Below, one piece after another: positions 46,281 to 59,535 of a stretch of 64,000 nucleotides of DNA. Under the pieces are notes generated by a model that was not told the origin of the DNA, made no database searches, and saw nothing but the letters and a program-made list of their open reading frames with translations. Location: positions 1,240,001 to 1,304,000 of the forward strand of contig NW_024881322.1 in the NCBI RefSeq assembly GCF_018691265.1. The letters run 5' to 3'. Position numbers and translations under genes: made by a program. This stretch comes from Tyto alba. Lineage: Eukaryota; Chordata; Aves; Strigiformes; Tytonidae. The stretch's first letter is position 1, and each line of letters starts with the position of its first letter.

Positions 46281-49200
46281 GCCCCTTGCCTCTTTTCACC
46301 TCTGAGGCTGCCAAAGGGGTCACTGTGTTGTGTTAGAGTATCTTTTTTCTTTTTTTTTTGGCTAGAGATACTGATCCTCGACTCTACAACTGAGCAAACT
46401 GGGACAGAGTTTCAGTCTAAACCCATTTCTTTTTGCCACTTATAAATTAATGGATGAAATTTAAGACAAGTTTGGCAGCCTGTCATCCCATCAGCTGTTT
46501 TTGGGTAATGTAGAAAGCCTTTCTAGGACAGTGTTTAATTGCCTGAAGGGTTCTCATCCTGCCTGAGCCATATGGGTACTATTGTGTGAGGCATGGGCTT
46601 TCAGTAGAAATCATGGGCAAAGTGTCTGTTTCTTGTGTTGCTGCTGTGTAATTTTCTTTTAGAAATTCTGTGTGCCCAGCACAGGAGAGCATTAGGCTGC
46701 AAGGTCAGGAGTTAGGCCATACATAAGGTTGCATATATGCAGCATGACTGTTTGTGTTTATGAGTATTTTGGGTGCTCTTTGATTTCTTTGAAATGATTT
46801 TCACAACCTTCCTTTTTAATACCTCAGATAACAAAAGGCAGTACAATGCATATGAAGAAGAAATGCAATAAAAAGCATATAGAGTTTTCACCTTCCGTCT
46901 GAGTCTGTTCCTCCTCCCAAGCAAGAGGAAAAATACATTTTAAAATAAAATGCTACGTGACTGTTTTTATAGTAATTACATCTTGTTGCGTGCTTGCAAG
47001 GAACCCATCATGCTTTTAAACCCCTCTGCAAACAACTCCCTCTCCCTTCCTTCTAGAAGAAGAATGCTAGTGCCAGCACTAGTGTGCTGGTCTGCAGTCA
47101 AAGGGAATGGATGTTCAGACCAGTCCAGGGGTGTAAAATTACATTGAGTTTTGGCTCAAGCTCCATGAGGTAACTGCAACAGATCGGGAGAAGATCTACA
47201 TTTTCCCTGGAAGCTTTGGTATCCCCTTACAGTGTTTCTTTAAGCCTGTCCTGATGTTTCTCAGAACCAGAAACATGTATGGGAGTACAGACGTGTTCAG
47301 TGAACTCTTGCCTCAGACCAGTCCAACACTTTCTCTTCTCTAGATAAGTGATCACTCTCTAACATCAAAAAAGAGGAGAAAATTGACTTATAAAGCCATA
47401 CAGATGGGATAGTCCTTCAGAATATTCACTTAATTATTCTTCCCTGGCTCTGACCTCTCCAGAACAGAAGAGCTGACTTCAGTTCTGTTGCCCTGAGATG
47501 AAGCTCTTTGCAATTAAGACAAATATTTTTATCACTTTCTCCAGACTTGAAAGCCTCCTTTCCCACTGTTCCACAATACTTCAGCTGAATGACGCCAGGG
47601 TGACAAGCAGAACATTTGTTTAAGTCCCAGAGATTTTAAATGTCACGGATGGGTGCATTGTCTGGCATAACAGAATTAAAGGTGAGAGGCACAGTGTGCC
47701 ACATCTTACCACTGTCTCGGGATCATGAAAGGGTGTGTGTCAGGGCATCTTTGTCCCCAAGTAATTTTGTGCTTTCCATTGTAATTTCTCCCCAGGGATG
47801 TAGATGTTCAAAGCTGCTGCGTACTCCAGAACATACAGACATCTCACTACGACTTTGTGCATCCTCCTTACCTGTTAGTAGCATCCTTCAGCAATCTCTG
47901 GGACTACATGCAACCCACAAGCTGTCTCTCCCGTGAAGCACGTCTTTTAGGAAGCAAACAAAAAAAAAAAGGTTGGTTTTGGTATCGATCCAGATCACAT
48001 CTACGCAAAAGGCTGAAGTCTGAACACCTGTAGGGATACAAATGAAGCCTTGCTTTATTATGGGAAAGAATTCAAAGTTGTCATTTCAGTAAAATGAGGT
48101 CTGAGAGTATGTCCTAACAGTGGAGAAATAAATGCAGTTGTTGTATTGCATGCCCCAGAAGGATACTTGGAACGCCAGCTGCACTGTGGACATACATAGG
48201 CAGTTCCTGTAATTCCATGTTTACATCTAAAGAGGCAGTTAGACCTGCAGCAGGGCCGTGGTGCTATAGCGGATTCAATACTCAGAGTAGATTCAATTTT
48301 CATAGTTTATCAGATCGCTTTGGCTCACAAATTTCACTGTCAGTGACTGCAGGCATGATCAAGGGAATTAAAAAAAAAAAAAATAAAAAAGCACAAACAT
48401 TTTAGTCATAAAGAATGACAAGTTAAGCCTGTAAAATATTTAAAGCAGCTGACTCAGCTTTAGCTATCGCAAACAAAACATCATTCTGTCTTTTACTGTG
48501 AATGTTAAGTCATCAAAGGCACATAAACCTGTAAAGTGAAGCAAATGTGAACCAAAGTAATAGATGCTAGATTTAAAGAGGTAGAAATAACCAGAGACCT
48601 GGACAGGTCTGTCTTAAACGAAAGCCAGTGCTCAAGAGCAAATTGGATCAGCAAATTCCAGCACATCTGGCAGTTTAATTACACAGGGTCTCTGCTGCCT
48701 TCACTTGGCTGTGTTGATTTTTTGCCATTTCTTCTCTCACTAGGATTTTCAGAGCCTTCAGACTTCCACTTTCTCCATATTACTTCTTTTTTTTCAAAGA
48801 ATTCCTGCTCTTTTTCATGTTCCATTTTAAATCAAGTCCCACCTACAGCACATTTTGATATTTCTGAGCTGTCACTTCTACCTATGATTCATTTTTGCGT
48901 GTTTTGTCATTCCTAATTTTGCAGTTTCTAGAAGTGGCTGAGGAAGATGGCAGGTGATAGAAAGATCTACAGGAGAGAAGGAAGAAAACATCTTGTATTT
49001 CTTAGTGAGCTAAATTGCAGGCTGTGACATTTTCAACAGTCCATATGGAGGTGATCAAACTGCCTCCAAAGGACAGCAAATGCTTCCCCACAGAGACTGT
49101 AATATGCATATATAAGACATTTCAATCACTTACCATCTTCTATTGCCTGGCATTTCTCTTTTGTTTGTGTCCTATGACTTGGGGATTTTTCAGTCCTTCA

Positions 49201-50146
49201 GGGACAAGCAGGGACATTAAATCACTGGGCTGATGGAGGCAAGTGTATTCCCATACTGAAATGGCCAGTTACAGTGGAACACTGAAGAATTTTTTTTTAT
49301 TGCTGCTGTAAAGCTTTAAGGAAAGTTCAGTTCATAGGAACAGACTATCCAAAACCTTCTGGATTAATGTCTCCTTAGCTAGAACAACTGACCAAGTAAT
49401 TATCAAAAATAATTTCTCAGCTGAAATCGGATAAGAAAACTCAAATCTCCAAGATCCAGAGAACTAGAACATGAAAACATGATACTTCAGGCACTGTAAA
49501 TCATCCGGAAATCTTGCAATAACTCTACCTTGTTGGGATAACACTGAGTAGATGCTGTATTCGTTTGGATCCATCTTCTTTCCTTTTCTTAAACTGAGGG
49601 GTGTCTAATCAATGTCTCCTCTGTTTGCACTGCCATACTGAAATGCAAACTATTTCCCTTCTTTCATCTGCAGATTGAGACAGCACTGCAAGGATCCAAT
49701 CAAGCCAGATATTAGTTCAAATTCATGAGTCGCAACTCATTAACTAGTCTCAGAGTAATCTCATTTTGCTTTTTATTTGCAAGCTCTTATGACAACTGCT
49801 TAAATTTCACATTGCTTTCTTCACTGTCAGTTACTCTATACCTCCTCTTTCTGACACATCCTGGAACTGTTTCAATATGGAGTGTAGGCAGGGTTGTCAT
49901 TAGCAATTTGACATATATACACATGCTACATCTCCTGCATCCTGGTCTGTACTGCCTTAACATAATTAATCAAACTTGGCATGTTTCTGCAGTAAGGAAC
50001 TTATAGGGACTGCTAGCACCTAGAAGGCACTAGTCAACACCAGCTTCTTCTCAGGACTATTCCCACTGAAGTTAATGGGAACAATTTGCTGTCAGCATTT
50101 CTCAAAGTCTAATTGCTCGTCCCCTTCCTGCTTAACGTGAAGCCTT

Positions 50147-50170
50147 AGCAGCAGCAGCAGCAGCAGCAGC
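50147..50170. repeat. (AGC)8 trinucleotide repeat
   Basis: Eight perfect AGC/CAG units. On the minus strand they read as Leu codons in a 67-codon frame (50092-50295). That frame looks like a hydrophobic segment only because of the repeat. Confidence 0.95.
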
Positions 50171-53100
50171 TGGGCGATACGAACCCAGTGAAGACCATGA
50201 CCCCCCCCATCTGAAGGAAGGTTCCCACTTAGCCCACACCCCTGGTGAAGCAGCCCTACCTCCAGCGTTGCGACGCGTGGGGCAGTTCCACCCACCTGAA
50301 CAAAACGCTGCCTGGAGGCCCTTGAGGGAGATCCACCTCCAGGATTAGAAAAGGAAGAGGAAGGTCAAAGTTGTGCTGCTCCTACACTATAGAGACCTGC
50401 TCAGAGACGTGGCTTATTAGACCCAAGTGCTCTGACGTGCTGACATGACCGTATTAAGCTTCCAACACCTGGCCTGGATTTTCTGCACGGTGCTCTTCCG
50501 TGCGAATGCGGTGTTTCTAGGGTCCGGTACGCACTAACGTGCATGTTTGTGTTTGCTTTTTTAGTCACTTACCCTGGAAAGCAGTTCTTCACAGACAGGT
50601 GTAGAAGCAGGAGGTAATAGCTAAATCGGTAATGCTGCCAAGCTATTCATGAGTTAGAAACCAGACTCCCAGCCATGGTCAAATGCTTGTGTTTTTCATC
50701 TAGACAGGGCTATTGCTCAGAGCTGAAATGAATAAAGCAGAAATAAATAAATGTCTCACACAGTCATGAAATGCTTGAAAATTTAGTCTTTGAAAACCAA
50801 TCTGAGTGCTGGTTTTGAGGTGAATTATTCAACCTCAAACCTGCTACAAAACTGAAGCTGGTGAACTATTTTTTTTGCACGTCAGCACACTATAATAGAA
50901 CAAACTTTTTATCTCCCATGTATTACACAAGCGAATTCCAAACCCATTAAGGTAAAGGCTTCCCTCCTACAATGGCAGACAGTTGTCAGACACGTTTGGG
51001 TCCCAAGAGCTGAAATGGATTGAGGTGAATAAGATTTTCCAAAAACAAAAAGACCATGCAGGAAAAGAATTTTAGAAGAAGCTTAGACAATTTATAGAGA
51101 AGTAACACAGTCATTAAAGGATCACAGCTTTCTCTATAGATAAAAGGACCTTGAAACTTTCAGAAAGTTGGGCCAAAGCCCTCTGCTGCTTGCATACAAA
51201 AGCTGCATCCATACAGTAATCCAAGGATGCTGATATCAGCTGTAAGGTTAAAGGCAAAATACTACTTTATTTTACTGAATACCACAGTGCTCACTTATTA
51301 CATTAAGGGTTGCTCCATTTTCAAGCTACAGCAACTTCATTACGGGATCTTTTAAACACGATGTTCTTTTTTTTTTTTTTCCTTGAAATGCCACTCAGCG
51401 AGTAAAACTAGATCAACCATATCCACTTCTGTCCTTGTGACAGTTTTTTATAGCTGGGCTTTCAGATTGTGCTTCGTGCCTTGGCCAAGAATAATCAAAC
51501 CTGCCTAACCCATCAAACTTACTGCTTACCCCAAAAAGCCCAGTAATGTAATGCATAGAGAATGAATATGGGCTATGAGTTCAGGACCAAACATTCATTG
51601 GCTTTGTTGAAAAATCCATCCTTTATCAGCAGAACTCTCATGAGATTAATGACACAGTTCTAACGGAGAGCTAGTGCAACAGGGAGACAATGCAGAGCAG
51701 AACGCACGCTTTTTTCCCCTCTTTATGTACTTCATATAAACTCAGTTCATTTTGTTGCAGAATGCCAGTTACTGGAGATAATTCTCTTTTCTAAAATAAT
51801 ATGCAGATTACTTTCCAGGAAAACCTCATTCAGTGCTGCTGAGGGACTGCAGAAATAATTTCTGTGAAAAAAGTCTGGTTCATCTCGTCTTGCAGAGACT
51901 ATATCAGCAGACTTGCACATGATTCAGAAACACCATTTGAAAAGAAACAAAGCAAAATCCAACCTGTTTTACCAAGCTTTGACGTGAAGGATCCTGACAA
52001 CAGAATACTAGAGTCTCAATCATCTTTCTGCTTTTTTTCTGTGTCAGTGAAATGCGAACTTAGGGCATGAAACACCTGGCAGAAACCTCTGGAGAGTTAC
52101 CTATGTAAAGATGATATTTGAAATGTGGTTTCTCTAGCAGTCAGTCTACCTTTGTTAGTAACAGCCATTTCTCTTTATCTCCACTTTTTAATGCATCTGC
52201 CAGCCTCACAGGTGCCTTTGCATTTCCACTCCTTTCTTCCCATCTGCCCTGCACTGGCAGCTCTTTAAATAACCATGGCTGTTATTTGGTGACTTTTAGC
52301 ATCAAGAGCTGAGCATAATTGGCAATATATTTCCCAGTAAATTCATTAGGCAAGAGGAATATGTTTTTTCTATTACATCAGCCCTTATACACAGGCTATC
52401 ATTTAATTTTCCATTTTAAATTTAAATCTACTTCAAAACTTTCCATATCATATTACATTAGACCCTGTCATTCTGTGCTGCTTACAAACAGCAGGAGGAA
52501 ATTGGGAGTAGCAGGCTAATGGCCTAATTTATAGATATGGCAGAGCAGCTGGAAATCAGGTTTCTGCATGACCATCATATGGGAGTATTTTCTTTTATTA
52601 GATCAAATCCTGAGGCAACTTTCTGTAACTTTAACTATAGAAGGACTCTTTTCAGCCACTGCAGTGGCAAACACTGCTGAATCCTCCAAAACCCCCTTCT
52701 TGGGATGCCGTGTCTGATACTGTAAAGTTCTATTCTAGCATTTGGAGGTACTTTCCATTTATTCTCAGTGTCCTCTCAGCAACTCCTCAGTCTTCTTGCT
52801 TGGTCAGTGGGGATGTTACAGGGAGATCACAAACACGTCTGCCCCCCACCTTCAAGACATTGGGGACAGCAAAGCTGCAAACTGCAAATATGTGCCAGCA
52901 GTAATGGCTTCCTCTTAAAATGGCCCAGCACGCAAAAGTGAGAAATAATCTAATTCTCTTCATGCTTTATCAGATGCTGAGTTATTGAGTCAGCAAGGGA
53001 AGGCATCGGGGAAGGCAGAACTAAGCACTCTTGCCTGTCCTAGGAGACTAAAACTGACTGCTCTGAGTCATCTCTGCTGCTAGCTCTGCTCCGTGGCACC

Positions 53101-56100
53101 GCGTTACCTCCACTCTCACCCACGTTAACTCGAGAGAAGTCTCCTGGCGTTGCTCTGCCCTGGCACACCGCTGCGAGAGCGGTGGGGTGGGTGCCTGTGA
53201 TCTGGTGATACAACACACAGCCTCACGCTCTCGGGGCAGGGACTGGGATGCATCCTCTGCTGACCTGCTGCATGCTGGGGAGCCCTACTGACCTGGGAGC
53301 CCTCCCTGGACGACACTTCTCCCAACCCTGACTTTTCCAATGCCAGCCCACCAACAGGCTCATACAGCTCTGTGCCCACCCACCCCAGCTGCTCGCAGGC
53401 ACCTGACTCCTGTGTAAGGGAGCTGGGTGTTTCTTCAGGCACCTCAGAACCTTGCCTTTAAGATTCACCACATCTGTGGGTGAGAAACGTCTTGTGTTAA
53501 TCGGTTACCTTAAAATCACCTTCGGGTCAAAGAAGGTTAAAGTGGAATGCATGGTCTCTACTATTCAGATCGCATCCGAAAGGTTGACTGTTTGCACTCC
53601 TGACTCATTTCAAATCATCTTCCTGTTGAAACATGCTAACCTTAACATTTTTTTCAGCCAATCTCCCTCTTGAGGTTCTCCAGCTCCACCCTCCTCTGGG
53701 TGCCTATCAAATTTATTTACTTCTGTTTTACTCAGCAGATAACAAGAGGATTAAAGCTGAGGAAGGAAAAGGAAATGTTACTTTAAGGGATAAGCCACTG
53801 TTTGCTGTACTTGACTGTCTTGTTAGCAACTTCTTGATTGGATGAGATGTAATGCCCTTCTCTTTCCAACCATGTCATGTCACTTTATATGTATATTTTA
53901 GGGTGACACATCTCTATTCATTGAACCGTGTCACAGTTTGGAAATCAATAGACACAGTTGCCACGAACATGCACATGTGTGTAGCTCTTACTCTGGCCAG
54001 GTACTGCAGCAGTCAACTATTTTGGGGAAATAGTAAAAGTGGGCTAACTCAATCCCCTACTCGGCTTTGAAGGGAACCACAAAATCCATTGACAATGCAG
54101 GTCTTCCGTGTTTCACTCTTGCAAATTCTCTGTTTTTTACCATGTGTACAGATACTCTGCATGCACAGCTCAAGCTGACAGTGCCACTTTCCTTCTGCCC
54201 AAAGACCTTTCATCTCTCATAGTGTTCTGTGTACTGACAACACTCTCCTTTCCACTATTAGTATTTCTTAAGGGTCAGGTCAACCTATATCTCCATCAGC
54301 ACTGGGGCTGCCCTGTCTCATCCCTGTGCTGCTGCCACCACTGTTAGCAAGGCCTGTCTGAGAACTAGGGTAGGGAAAGGATCCAGCCAGCTATGCAATC
54401 AGTTGTGCTGACACAACACGGGGAGCAGCCCAGGGTTGTAGGTGAACGTCGGTCGGGGAGCAGGACTCTTCGAGCAGCCCAGCTGCCAGATACCTACGTG
54501 GTAGTCGAGTTGTCATCCCATCAGCCAACGAGCTCTGTGCTATGTCAGGGGGGGCCTCTCCACCACCAAGCACCCGTGTCACCTATTCACCCACGGGAAT
54601 CCCGAGGGGCCTGAATCAGGGAGGCTTTGAGTTCCTGTCATTCCAAAGGAATGGAGAAGGGCAGTAATTGTGGAGCAAGGTGGTCCAGAGTCAGAGCAGG
54701 AACCAGGAGTTTTGTGGTATACAGAATATTTCTCTTTTCAGTTTTTAAGGAAAGCTCATTTAAAATTGTGAAAAGCAACGTAAGGGAAAGGCTGTCCGCT
54801 GCAGCAGGGTGGAGATGGTCTTCATGCCCATTTCAGAGTTGTCTCTGCTCTGGTTAATGGGTATCCCTAGTCCTGCACAAACTCCCCGTTGAGACTGGCT
54901 GACGCAGAGCAGCAAAGGAAGCTGTCCCTGGGACTGATTACAGACCAGCACCCAAAAAAGTACAGCACATTGTGGGAAAATAATATTTAAAAACTTGGCT
55001 AATCTTCACACAAAATGAATAGAACCACTTTGCTTAATTTCCAGTAGGGAAAATACCTGCAACAGCTTGATGAAGAATAGCAAAGACTAGGGCTGAGTTA
55101 TTTGGACATAAGCGTGAGCCTGTGTGACCTTTGAAAACTCACCTTACTCAGAAATTCCTTTTCACCTCTGTCTGCCATAACCCAAGGGCTCCTTCCCAGT
55201 CTCACCGCAAGCCTTCTGCCCTCTCTGATCATGCAATAACCCCCCTGCTCTTTGCTCATTTACAGCTGTTCAAACATCCTCTACAGTACAACAAAGTTTG
55301 TGTGCATCTTCCTGTTGAGTCTCCTTCTTCTTCCTTCCTGATCTATAGCCTCTGTCTGCTGTGGGAGATGAAATCTAGCAGCACAGGCAATTTTTCTTCC
55401 TGCTCCCATCTGCTGCGGAATACACATGCTGCAAGTTAAGGAGCTATGAATGATGGAGCATATGTAAATTTAACTTAATGACACCTGGATAAAGAGTGAT
55501 GGGTTAGAAAGGAGAGCACAAAGGCCTTTGGGTGGAGTATGTAAATGAAGTCAGAGTTTGTATGTGAAGGACTATGTATTAGGAGAGGAAGACCTTGAGG
55601 AATAGTGGAAATTTTAAATGGTGGGAGTAGGATCAAGAGACCTTTGGAAGACCGTAGGGAGGCAAAATAATTTCTCTGGTGAATCAAAGCAGATAAAGAC
55701 TCTTAACCCCATTGATCTGTATATACTAAAGTTTAGGTGAGATCCCTAAAGAGCAGAATAACCGTGAGCAGGTTCATGCTTCTCTAACTATAATGCTGTC
55801 TCAGATCATGGTTAGATCATGCTCTGACATGAGACAGTGCTTCAGAAAACACTAAAAGCATGTTTTTCTTATCAGATACCCACCATTTATTTGGATTCAG
55901 AATACTGTATGTAAATTCATTAAGTTGTCTGTTCAAGTGGAAAAGATCACTAAGAATGCCATTACTAGTCATGACCCATAAACACCTTTGTTCACAGACT
56001 AGACAAATTACCTTCAGACAGATTGACATCCCTCCAGTTATGATCGTTCTTCTTGATTTATTCATGGCTCCCAACTCAGAAACATTAAGCAGAAACCAAT

Positions 56101-56756
56101 GAAATGGACTCTAAAAAAAGGCAGGAAAGAAACCCAGCAAAACAAACATATTTCGACTTCCTGACTACTCATTATTTATAGTGAAATGGAGACTGGCATG
56201 CAACTAGGAGTTTTTCCACATTATTTCCCACAATCAGTGGGTTCCAATGCCTAACCATACAATGACATCATCACCACAGGGAAAGATGAGAGACACTGTT
56301 CAAGGCAAATAATGCTTTGGATGAAAATACAGAAAACATGCCTAATTGGTTTTGTTATAACGAAGCCTCCAGGATTTACCTTCACTGTTTCTTACAATAA
56401 TTATAACATAACACATCAGTACTTGGTATGTGACACTGAATAATTGAGATGCCAGTAGTTAGGGACACAAGGAATGACAGCAGGAAGAAAACATGTGACA
56501 TGTCACCACTATCACAACCTGTTCCTGCTGCTGGCACTTTCTTTAGCTCCTGTGTCCTAGCAATGAATTTTACAAGCTTAATACAATTCTAATTGCATTA
56601 AGAGGTTTTAAAATATCCCCTCATGGACAAGTGCTGATCTGTGTTGAATTCAGTGGAAATTGTGCTCATACTGCCAAAATGCATAATTAAGAACAAGATT
56701 TAGCTATCTTCTGGGAAATAGAGCTCATAAGATGACAGGTTCTGAGGTCTGCTGTG

Positions 56757-56860
56757 CCATCCTGCCTGAGGGCACAGCCTAACAAGGGTAAGCCAAAGAA
56801 CTGGCCAGCCCAGTATCCTCTCTCAAACAAGACACCGGACTGGATGCTTAGAGGTGAACT
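56757..56860 (-). mobile_element. Ancient CR1-like 3'-end remnant
   Basis: The + strand stretch CCAGCCCAGTATCCTCTCTC then CCGGACTGGATGCTTAGAGG resembles the reverse complement of the old CR1 3' end, whose + strand ends near a GGGCTAGATGGACC-type segment. It is the same group as 5860-6470 and 38060-39680 but in the opposite orientation. Only about 100 bases are recognisable. Confidence 0.5.
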
Positions 56861-58157
56861 TTCCATGGGGCACCTCCTAACATCCGTGCTGGAGGGTTTT
56901 CTCTGCCACAGGTATCATCTAGACCAGCAAGACTGAAAGCCAGCTGTTTCTCCTGCCCCACGTCTCAGCTCATTTAGAGCCTGCTTTACTCCTCACCACT
57001 GCTACATTCCTGTGGCAACAACCACCACCACGTCACTAGAGGAATAAATGCCTCCCCCTTTTTTTCTTTCTTTGGGGGCAGAGGGGAAGGTGGGGAGGAG
57101 GGAATTCAACGCATGTCCCCAGTGCTTCCCTTTATGGGCAGCCATAAGCAATTGCTTCCAATCCACCATCTTCACAACAGAAATTATTTTATTAACCTTT
57201 ACATTCCCCTATCCACCATGACTCTTCCAGGCTAGCAAGACCTAGTCCATTCAGTCCCACTTTGTAGGAAAATTATTTAACAGTCAGACAATTGTTCTCA
57301 GCTGATATTTTTTACCTTTTGTGTCCAAGAGTGGCTGGAACATGTGGGACCAGTACAGGTGCTGATACACGTGTCTCTGTTCGGCTACTGGAGGAAGAGA
57401 AAGGGAAAGCTGTTGCTGTGTTCAGCACCACTATGCTTAGGAAGCTTTAGGTTGACTTTTTGACAATGACCCACAGCTAGAAATACAGGAACTGAAAAGA
57501 AATAGAGGAAAGTATCGGTGTCCCCATTTTCCCCTTCAAGTCCTCCAGTCTTCAATTTTATTTGCTACACCCTTTCTGAAATAGACTCATCAGACATGCA
57601 TTTAGTGCAGCCAATACAATCATCTAGGGGCAGGTTCTATGTTATTCTCTCTACTCTTCAAAAGAACTCAGGAACATGGAGTTGAGATTTTATGAGAACT
57701 GCCAACAGCTAATACCAAGATCCATTTCCAACAGGTTAATAGCCCATTTATAGCCCCATCTTGCATGAGTATGGTGAGGGCTATTCTCTTCCTCGGGTAC
57801 ATTCTCCAGGGTCTAAAGGTCCTAGGAGTTCAAGGCATTTAGTGGGTCACCCAATTGAAAAGTTATCATGTTTACAGACATCCTCAGCAGCTAAGGAGTC
57901 TCAGTATCCAGCTAAACAGTTGGTAAGGTTGTATCTTTATTTATCCTTGAAGAAAAGAAGAAACCATTTCTAAGTTGCCAGGCTTCGTCATGAAAGTTCA
58001 TCTATACTTAGTTTTTAGTGACAACCCCAAAGGTTAAAAAGATATGAGTTACCCTCACACACACACAAAAAAATCACTGATTGAAACAGCAAGATGCTTT
58101 TGTATGGGATTTTCAAGCTTTTGACAGTTGGCACAGCTGACTCCATACATTGATTGG
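56861..58157. other. Unique DNA, no gene seen
   Basis: No gene or repeat is recognised apart from a short CA/A-rich patch at 58054-58073. Confidence 0.5.
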
Positions 58158-59535
58158 TAGGATCACAGTATGGTTGAGGTTGGAAGGGACCACCTGTAGA
58201 CATCATCTAGGTCAACACTATGCTCAAAGCACCGTCAGCTAGAACTGGCTAAGTCTGACTGTCTCCAGGAACAGAGACTACATAGCCTCTCTGGGCAACC
58301 TGTTCCAGTCCTCAGTTAAACATAAAGATTTTTTTTTTTTCCCTTAGATTTAAATGGAATTTCCTGCATTTTAATTTGTGTCCACTGTCTCTTGTGTCTT
58401 TTTCCTGTCACCACTGAGAAAAGTCTGTCTCCATCTTTCTTACTCCCCTGCTGCCCTCCCTCCTGCTCCCTGGCCCGGTATTTCTGCATGTGGAAAAGAA
58501 TCACTCTGAGCTTTCCCTTCTCCAGGCTGAACAGTTCTGTCTCTCTCAGCCTTTCCTCATAGCAGAGATGCTCCAGTCCCTTAATCATCTTTGTGGCCCT
58601 TTGCTGTATTTGTCCCCGTGCGTCTGTGTCTCTCTTGTACTGGGGAGCCCAGAACTGAACCCATCACTGCAGATTCCACTCACCAGTGCTGAACAGAGAG
58701 GAAGAATCAAGCCCCTCAACCCACTGGCAAAACTCCTCCCAGTGCAGCTCAGGCTGCTCTTGGCCTCTTTTTCTGCAAGGGCACGTTGCTGGCTCACATT
58801 CAACGGGGTGTCCGCCAGGACCCCCAGGTACTTTTCTGCAGAGTTATCAGCCAGTCAGCTCCCAGCATTACTGGTGCATGGGGTTATCCATCCTCAGATG
58901 CAGGACTTTGCTTTTTCCTTTGCTGAACTTTGTGAAGTCCCTGTCAGTCCATCTCTCCAACCTGTTGAAATTCTTCTGAATAGCAGCCCATCCATCTGGT
59001 CTGTCATTTGCAAATTTGCTGAGGGTGCACTTTGTTGCATCCTTCAGGTCATTAATGAAGTTTTAAACACTACTGGACCCAGTATTGATCCCTAGGATAC
59101 TCCACTAGCGACCAGCCTCCAGCTGGACTACGTGCCACAGATGACCTCTGAGCCCATTGGTTCAGTGAGTTTTCAGTCCACCTCACTGTCCCTTTCTGTA
59201 GGCCATACTTCATCATTTTCTCTTAAGGATGTTAGGGGAGACAATATCAAAAGCGTTGCTGAAGTCAAGATAAACAACATCACTGCTTTCCCGTAATCCA
59301 CCAAACCAGTCATCTCATCGGAGAAGACTATCAGGTTGTGTCAGGCACAATTTCCCCTGCATGAATCCATGTTTACTTGTCCCAGTCACCTTCTTGCCTT
59401 TCAAGTGACTGGAAATGGTTTCCAGGATTATTATTCCCTCACATTCCCAGAGATCAAGGTGATGCTGACCAGCCTGTTGTTCTCCAATTTCTCTTTCTTG
59501 AATATTGGAGTGATATTTGCTTAATTCCAGCCTTC
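58158..59535 (-). mobile_element. CR1: CR1 LINE, 1.4-kb 5'-truncated copy
   Basis: The + strand starts with GTAGGATCACAGTATGG, GTTGGAAGGGACCACCTG and, near 58290, CTCTGGGCAACCTGTTCCAG, the reverse complement of the CR1 3' untranslated region. It runs back into the reverse transcriptase and fades at about 59535. A T-run at 58329-58340 has expanded within the 3' region. The two largest + strand frames around here (58490-59095 and the first part of 59377-60060) are antisense to this element and are not genes. Confidence 0.93.
58316..59530 (-). pseudogene. CR1 ORF2 reverse-transcriptase remnant
   Basis: The minus strand encodes the C-terminal CR1 segment GLEHLCYEERLRETELFSLE (from 58588 leftwards), followed by the conserved DGDRLFSVV region. 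Upstream, the motif-B-like GSILGPV segment is readable near 59075. The FADD catalytic box has become FAND and is followed by a deletion. Stops and frameshifts interrupt all parts. It is non-functional. Confidence 0.88.

Larger units (their letters stand above)
46201..56756. other. Long unique stretch, no gene seen
   Basis: No coding family is recognised. Simple repeats include a C-run at 46268-46280, A-run 48370-48390, (AGC)8 at 50147-50170 and T-run 51367-51380. Near 50065-50086 there is a trace of the old amniote inverted-repeat family with a CCCACTGAAGTTAATGGG core. Small CpG clusters occur at 53093-53240 and 54417-54610. Open frames there reach 105 codons, but they overlap on several frames and are compositional. 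Confidence 0.55.

Noticed and set aside
12300..49980. Similarity between 12335-12385 and 49935-49985 (both containing CCTGGTCT then a TGCC/TGTC stretch)
   Set aside because: By-eye identity is low and needs gaps, so I could not separate it from chance.
50092..50295. Minus-strand frame with a run of eight Leu resembling a signal peptide
   Set aside because: The Leu run is the (AGC)8 repeat read in reverse, and the rest has no protein-like features.
58490..59095. 201-codon open frame on the + strand
   Set aside because: It lies entirely antisense to the minus-strand CR1 and follows the element's consensus, so it is a shadow of the LINE.
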